Assembly: GCA_023428425.1 (NCBI GenBank) | Contig: JAEYYP010000336.1 | Location: forward strand, 1-18,659 | Source: Pseudomonadota bacterium | GTDB taxonomy: Bacteria; Pseudomonadota; Alphaproteobacteria; Rhizobiales; Devosiaceae | Reading direction: 5' to 3' | DNA length: 18,659 nucleotides | Shown: positions 14,438-18,659 of the stretch, piece after piece | How positions within the stretch are numbered: the first letter of the stretch is position 1 | How the letters are laid out: every line of letters starts with the position of its first letter | Program-made: the position numbers and the translations under genes | The notes under the pieces: model-generated | The model's database searches: none | What the model saw: the letters and a program-made list of their open reading frames with translations, nothing else | What the model was told of the DNA's origin: nothing

Positions 14438-15309
14438 ACCTCCAGGCCGAACTCTTCGTCGATAGCCGCTGCGAACTCGGCGAGGGGCCATTCTGGCACC
14501 CTCTGCTTGGTCGCCTCTTCTGGTTCGACATCCTCAACAAGACTCTGCTCAGCGCCGACAGCAACGGGCACATCGTCGACCGCATCACCTTCAAGGATAC
14601 GGCCAGCGCCGCAGGCGTCATCGACGAGCACACCCTCGCCGTCACCCAGTCGGGCATGCTGGTGCGCTACGATTTCCGCGACGACAGCCACACGCCGATG
14701 ATCGCAGTCGAGGCGGATGTGCCGGGCAATCGCACCAATGACAGTCGCGTCGATCGCGCCGGCGGCTTCTGGATCGGCACCATGGGTCGCCGGGCCGAGG
14801 CCGGTGTCGGTGGCGTCTGGCACTATCGCGGCGGGCAACTGACCAAGATCATCTCCGGCATCCGCATCCCGAACTCGATCTGCTTCTCCCCCGATGGCCG
14901 CACGGCCTACTTCACCGACTCTGGCAAGATGATCGTGAAGTGTGCTCTCGACCCTGAAACCGGTGCCCCGATTGGAGAGTGGGAGGACTTCTTCACCATG
15001 GACGGTCCAGGCGGCGCCGATGGCTCGGTCGTGGACAGCGAAGGCTTCGTGTGGAATGCCCGCTGGGGCGCCGGCAAGGCAATCCGAATTTCACCCGACG
15101 GCAAATTGGACAAGACCGTCACCGTCCCCGGTGGCGTCACCCGTGTCTCCTGCCCGGCCTTCGGCGGCAAGGACATGAAGACCCTGTTACTCACCACTGC
15201 CCGCGAGGGCTTCACGCCTCAGGAAGAGATCGACCAGCCGACGGCCGGCGGCGTCTTCGCCATCGAGCTCGACGTGCCCGGTCTGCCCGAACCCTTCTTC
15301 AAGCCCTGA
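14434..15309 (+). CDS. SMP-30/gluconolactonase-family sugar lactonase
   Basis: The product is a 291-residue six-bladed beta-propeller lactonase. The expected metal ligands of the SMP-30 family are all in place: Glu17 in LGEGPFWHP, Asn102 in NRTNDSRVD, Asn147 in IPNSICFSPDG and Asp196 in GGADGSVVD. No signal peptide is visible, so it acts in the cytosol. Its overlap with dgoA points to D-galactono-lactone as substrate, giving galactonate for the same pathway. Related propellers hydrolyse arabinono- or xylono-lactones, so the substrate is inference. No terminator is visible after the stop; comEC ends 41 nt further on the other strand. Confidence 0.88.
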   Translation: MNLQAELFVDSRCELGEGPFWHPLLGRLFWFDILNKTLLSADSNGHIVDRITFKDTASAAGVIDEHTLAVTQSGMLVRYDFRDDSHTPMIAVEADVPGNRTNDSRVDRAGGFWIGTMGRRAEAGVGGVWHYRGGQLTKIISGIRIPNSICFSPDGRTAYFTDSGKMIVKCALDPETGAPIGEWEDFFTMDGPGGADGSVVDSEGFVWNARWGAGKAIRISPDGKLDKTVTVPGGVTRVSCPAFGGKDMKTLLLTTAREGFTPQEEIDQPTAGGVFAIELDVPGLPEPFFKP

Positions 15310-15350
15310 GTTAATGCTGGTTAACCACGACTGCGGCGGGATTGCGGCAA

Positions 15351-17515
15351 CTAGTGCGGCACCCGCCACGATCGCTCGCCGGGAGGCACGGCGGGTCGCA
15401 CCTCGAAAGTACGGCTCCCAGCATTCCATCGCAGCCAGTGGATACCGCCGCGTTCCAGCGCATCGGCATCGACTACGAGGCCGGCCCCGCAGCTGTCCGG
15501 CGCCTCGCGCCGCAGGATCATCAGGTCGGCAAGCCCGCAATCCTCGTGAAACGCCGCCGGGTCCTTGGCCACGGCGACGGTGAAGCCCGCTGGGCTCGTA
15601 CCGAAGCAGCCAAGGCTGTCGCAGCTGAGCGACGGCACCGGTTCCAGCGGCTCGGCATAGGTGTCGCGCCAGATGGTGACCGCGAAGCTGTCCGGCTTCC
15701 CCGCCACCAGTGCCAGTCCACCTTCGTCCCGCATCGCGATGGCCTGGGTCGTGTCGGAGATCAGCACGTCCGGTGGACCATCGAGCGCCAGCAACCAGAC
15801 CGCCGGCACCAACAACAAGGGCGCCAGCAGGCGATGCCATGAGTTGAGGAAGGTGAACCACGCCAAGGCCACCAACCCAGCAGCAGTGCCACGGGCATCA
15901 GCAGCGGGCTGGCACTTATCCCCTCGCTCCACGCGGCCACTAGAGTTGCGATCCAGATCATGACATCGATGGACCAACCCATGATGTGCAGGAAGGGGGC
16001 CTCCAAGCCAAACGGCATCAGGAGCGTCGCTGCCAGCGCTGCGGGCATCATCACGAAGCCGATCAGCACCAGGGACATCAGGTTGCCCAGCACGCTGAGC
16101 GGGGCCGTCTGCTGAAAGTGGTAGATGGAGAACAACAACGTGGCCGCGCCGGCTACCAGGCTCGTCAGCGCCCCACCGCCGAAATAGGCCGCGACCTTGC
16201 CGAATGCGCCGCGCTCTCGCCCCTCGCCCGGCCGCATCATCTCCCATGCGCCGATCAAGGCCACCACCGCCGCAAAGCTCAGCTGGAAACTGGGCCGGAA
16301 CACACTGGCGGGATCCGCAATCATGATCACCAGTGCCGCAACAGCGACGTTGCGCATGGTCAGTGCCCGCCGGCCCGCCACTACCGCACCCAGCACCAAC
16401 ACGATCATCAGGGTCGCGCGCTGCGCAGCGACGTTGCCGCCCGAGATAGCGAAGTACCCCAGTGCCGCGACGATCGCGCCCACCGCCGCGACGCGCTTCA
16501 CCGACACGAAGCGGTCGATCCCGCCGGTCAACGCAAGGCCGCCTCGCAGGGTGGCCATCACCAGCATCGCGACGAGCGTCAGGTGCAGACCCGACACGGA
16601 GAGCACGTGCGCCAGCCCGGCCTGCGCCATCATCTCACGCGACTCTTCGGCTACTGCGCTCTGGTCACCGGTGATCAGGGCGCGCGCCACGCCGGCCGAA
16701 GGCTGCGACAGGACGGCGTCGATCCTGGCAGCGATCGCCCTGCGGATGCCATCCACGATGCGCTCCGGTGCTCCTGCATCGCCGCTCGCGATGCGCTCCG
16801 CGTCGCCGATCGCGTTGCCATAGGCACCGATGCCGGCGAAGTACGCATGGAACTGCGTGTCGAACCCGTTCGGCACCACCGGCCCCGGCACCGGGTAGAA
16901 CCGCACCCGCGCGCGGATCGTGTCGCCAGGCGCGAGGTCGGGGACCCCATCGATGGACAGGCGTGCCCGCCGCACCGGCAGCGCTCGCGCCCCATCGAAC
17001 GGTGCGATGGCGGAGGCGATCGCGCGGACGCCACCGGCGTTTGCGCTCAGCACCTCGTCGATGCGGGCCTCGTATGTGCCATAGGCGGGGCGCGCCAGCA
17101 TCGGCGTCCCGAACAGCGCCCCGTGGATCGGAAGGAGGCAGAAGCCGACCCAGCACGCCGCCGCAAGCCCAGCGGCCCGGTTCCAGCCTGTCGTCCTGCG
17201 GCTGGCGACGAGCGCGGCAACCATTACCAGTCCGCCTGCCACCAACAGCATAGGCGAGGGATCAGCTTGCAGGACAAAGGCAGCGACCAGTCCGGCGATC
17301 ATGGCGTAGGGCAACAGCAGGAAGGCACGGCGGTGCTCGATCGCCTCGGCGAAGGCTGCCACCGCACCCGCCAGCAATCCGCTTGTCCGCTGGGGTCGCC
17401 ATGCGACAGGCAAGCGCTCCCTGGCCGCCGCAGGCCCAGGCGGCCGCCCCCTATCAGACAGTGCGACGTCCCCCGTCTGCGCCACGTGTTCCCCCGAGCC
17501 CGGGGCATGGTACAC
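15351..17515 (-). pseudogene. comEC: ComEC/Rec2 family DNA-uptake channel, broken by a one-base frameshift
   Basis: ComEC is the inner-membrane channel that takes up single-stranded DNA during transformation. Two overlapping minus-strand frames together make one protein. The first (17515 to about 15876, 547 codons) has an N-terminal DUF4131-type region and then the competence domain, with AGLAHVLSVSGLHLTLVAM near residues 299-317, AAQRATLMIVLVLGA and PSFQLSFAAVVALIG. The second frame resumes as GLVALAWFTFLNSWH and runs to 15351 with a degenerate beta-lactamase-like tail. Adding one base near 15874-15878 (GGGTT on the minus strand) would restore a 721-residue protein, normal for the family. 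The start is a GTG at 17515 and is uncertain. As given, translation would leave the frame at residue 547 and stop 38 codons later. Sequencing error is a live alternative. Confidence 0.85.
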
Positions 17516-17603
17516 GAGGCACCGGCCCCGTCACCAGCGGCCGCTTGCACTCGGGCTTTCACGCGCTTACACACCCGCTCAACACGGAGTTTCACGAAGG
17601 TCC

Positions 17604-18659
17604 ATGGCTACACCCGTCGTCACCCGCTTCGCCCCCTCGCCTACCGGCTATCTGCATATCGGCGGCGCCCGCACGGCGCTTTTCAACTGGGCCTTCGCGC
17701 GCAATACCGGCGGCAAGATGCTGCTGCGCATCGAGGACACCGACCGCGAACGCTCGACGGACGGCGCGGTCAAGGCCATCTTCGATGGGCTCAAGTGGCT
17801 AGGGCTCGATTGGGACGGCGAACCGTTCATGCAGTTCTCGCGGGCCAGGCGGCACGCGGAGATCGCAAACGAGTTGCTGGCGCGCGGACAGGCCTATTAC
17901 TGCTACTGCTCGCCCGAAGAACTGGCCGAGATGCGGGAGACGGCCCGCGCAAACGGTCTGCCGCCCCGATACAACGGCTACTGGCGCGATCGCGACCCGA
18001 GCGAGGCACCGGCTGGCGTGGCGCCTGTGATCCGCATCAAGGCTCCGCCGTCCGGCGAGATCCGGGTGCACGATCACGTGCAGGGCGAAGTGGTGTTCAA
18101 GGCCGAGAATCTGGACGATTTCATCATTCTCCGCTCGGACGGCACTCCAACCTACATGCTGGCCGTGGTGGTGGACGATCACGACATGGGCGTCACCCAT
18201 ATCATCCGCGGCGACGACCACCTGACCAACGCGGCTCGGCAGATCGTCATCTACAACGCCATGGGCTGGTTCGTGCCCGAGATGAGCCATATTCCGCTGA
18301 TCCACGGGCCCGATGGGGCGAAGCTCTCCAAGCGCCACGGGGCGCTCGGCGTCGAAGCCTATCGGCAGATGGGCTACCTGCCCGAGGCCCTGCGCAACTA
18401 CCTCGCACGCCTCGGCTGGAGCCATGGCGACGACGAGATCTTTACGACCGATCAGATGGTCGAGTGGTTCAGCCTCGATGCCCTCAACAAGGGCGCGGCG
18501 CGCTTCGATTTCGTCAAGCTCGAGAACGTCAACGGCCACTAAATCCGCGGCGCCACGCCCGAGCGGCTCTACGAGGTGATGGTTTCGACCGCCGCCGAGC
18601 TCGACCGTGCCTTCGACCTGGCTGGCCTGACGGACAACAAGGACACCGTGCTGGCCGCC
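17604..18659 (+). pseudogene. gltX: Glutamyl-tRNA synthetase with an in-frame TAA stop (also partial at right edge)
   Basis: GltX charges tRNA(Glu) with glutamate. The frame opens with VTRFAPSPTGYLHIGGART (HIGH-type motif near residues 16-20), LRIEDTDRERS, DDHDMGVTHIIRGDDH and the KMSKS-type KLSKRHG near residues 240-246. At 18540-18542 a TAA follows FDFVKLENVNGH. Family members usually have Tyr there. The same frame continues after it as IRGATPERLYEVM and stays open for 39 codons to the window edge. As given, the product would be 312 residues instead of about 470 and would lack the anticodon-binding domain. Causes could be a real nonsense change, a second intact gltX elsewhere, or a base-call error. 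The ATG is preceded by a GAAGG ribosome site and diverges from comEC. Confidence 0.85.

Noticed and set aside
15311..15324. TTAA-N6-TTAA near the SMP-30 stop, a possible CtrA site
   Set aside because: Spacing is 6, not 7, and it lies between two convergent genes where no promoter is needed.

Overview
The window reads as a piece of chromosome from a GC-rich alphaproteobacterium, most likely of the order Hyphomicrobiales (a Devosia-like genus is plausible but not proven). This rests on protein character, on the gene order tpiA-secG-pyrG and trp-moaC-moeA-lexA-comEC-gltX, which I recall as typical of alphaproteobacteria, and on LexA boxes of the alphaproteobacterial form GAAC-N7-GAAC. No tRNA, rRNA, CRISPR array, insertion sequence or prophage was seen.

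Left part (1-3845, minus strand). The tpiA, secG and pyrG genes are housekeeping. An intrinsic terminator separates secG from pyrG. Downstream of pyrG lies a TumE/TumA-type toxin-antitoxin pair, toxin first, the two genes overlapping by ATGA; the antitoxin runs off the left edge.

Middle part (3991-11560, plus strand). This is one tight gene train: a PpiD-like periplasmic foldase, then trpE, trpG, trpD and trpC, then moaC and moeA. Most junctions overlap by 1-4 bases. The only real gap is trpE-trpG (98 nt), which holds a hairpin and a very short Trp-containing reading frame.

SOS region (11561-12765). lexA follows, preceded by two perfect GAAC/GTTC-N7 boxes over and just after its promoter. 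A third perfect box lies about 215 nt further upstream. It points away from lexA toward an unannotated 38-codon minus-strand ORF that encodes a single-span membrane peptide and sits tail-to-tail with moeA. This is the best candidate for something undescribed here: a possible SOS-induced membrane micropeptide, in the style of known alphaproteobacterial SOS division inhibitors.

Sugar-acid cassette (12915-15309, plus strand). dgoK, dgoA and an SMP-30 lactonase form a three-gene operon for the De Ley-Doudoroff route of galactose/galactonate breakdown. It sits between lexA and comEC, which I expect to be adjacent in relatives. The galactonate dehydratase and the sugar dehydrogenase are not in the window.

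Right part (15351-18659). comEC (minus) and gltX (plus) diverge. Both are damaged as given: comEC has a one-base frameshift near 15875, and gltX has an in-frame TAA at 18540-18542 where the family usually has a codon for Tyr, with coding continuing past it to the window edge. Two lesions this close point either to sequence errors or to real local decay. gltX matters most because glutamyl-tRNA synthetase is normally indispensable unless a second copy exists.
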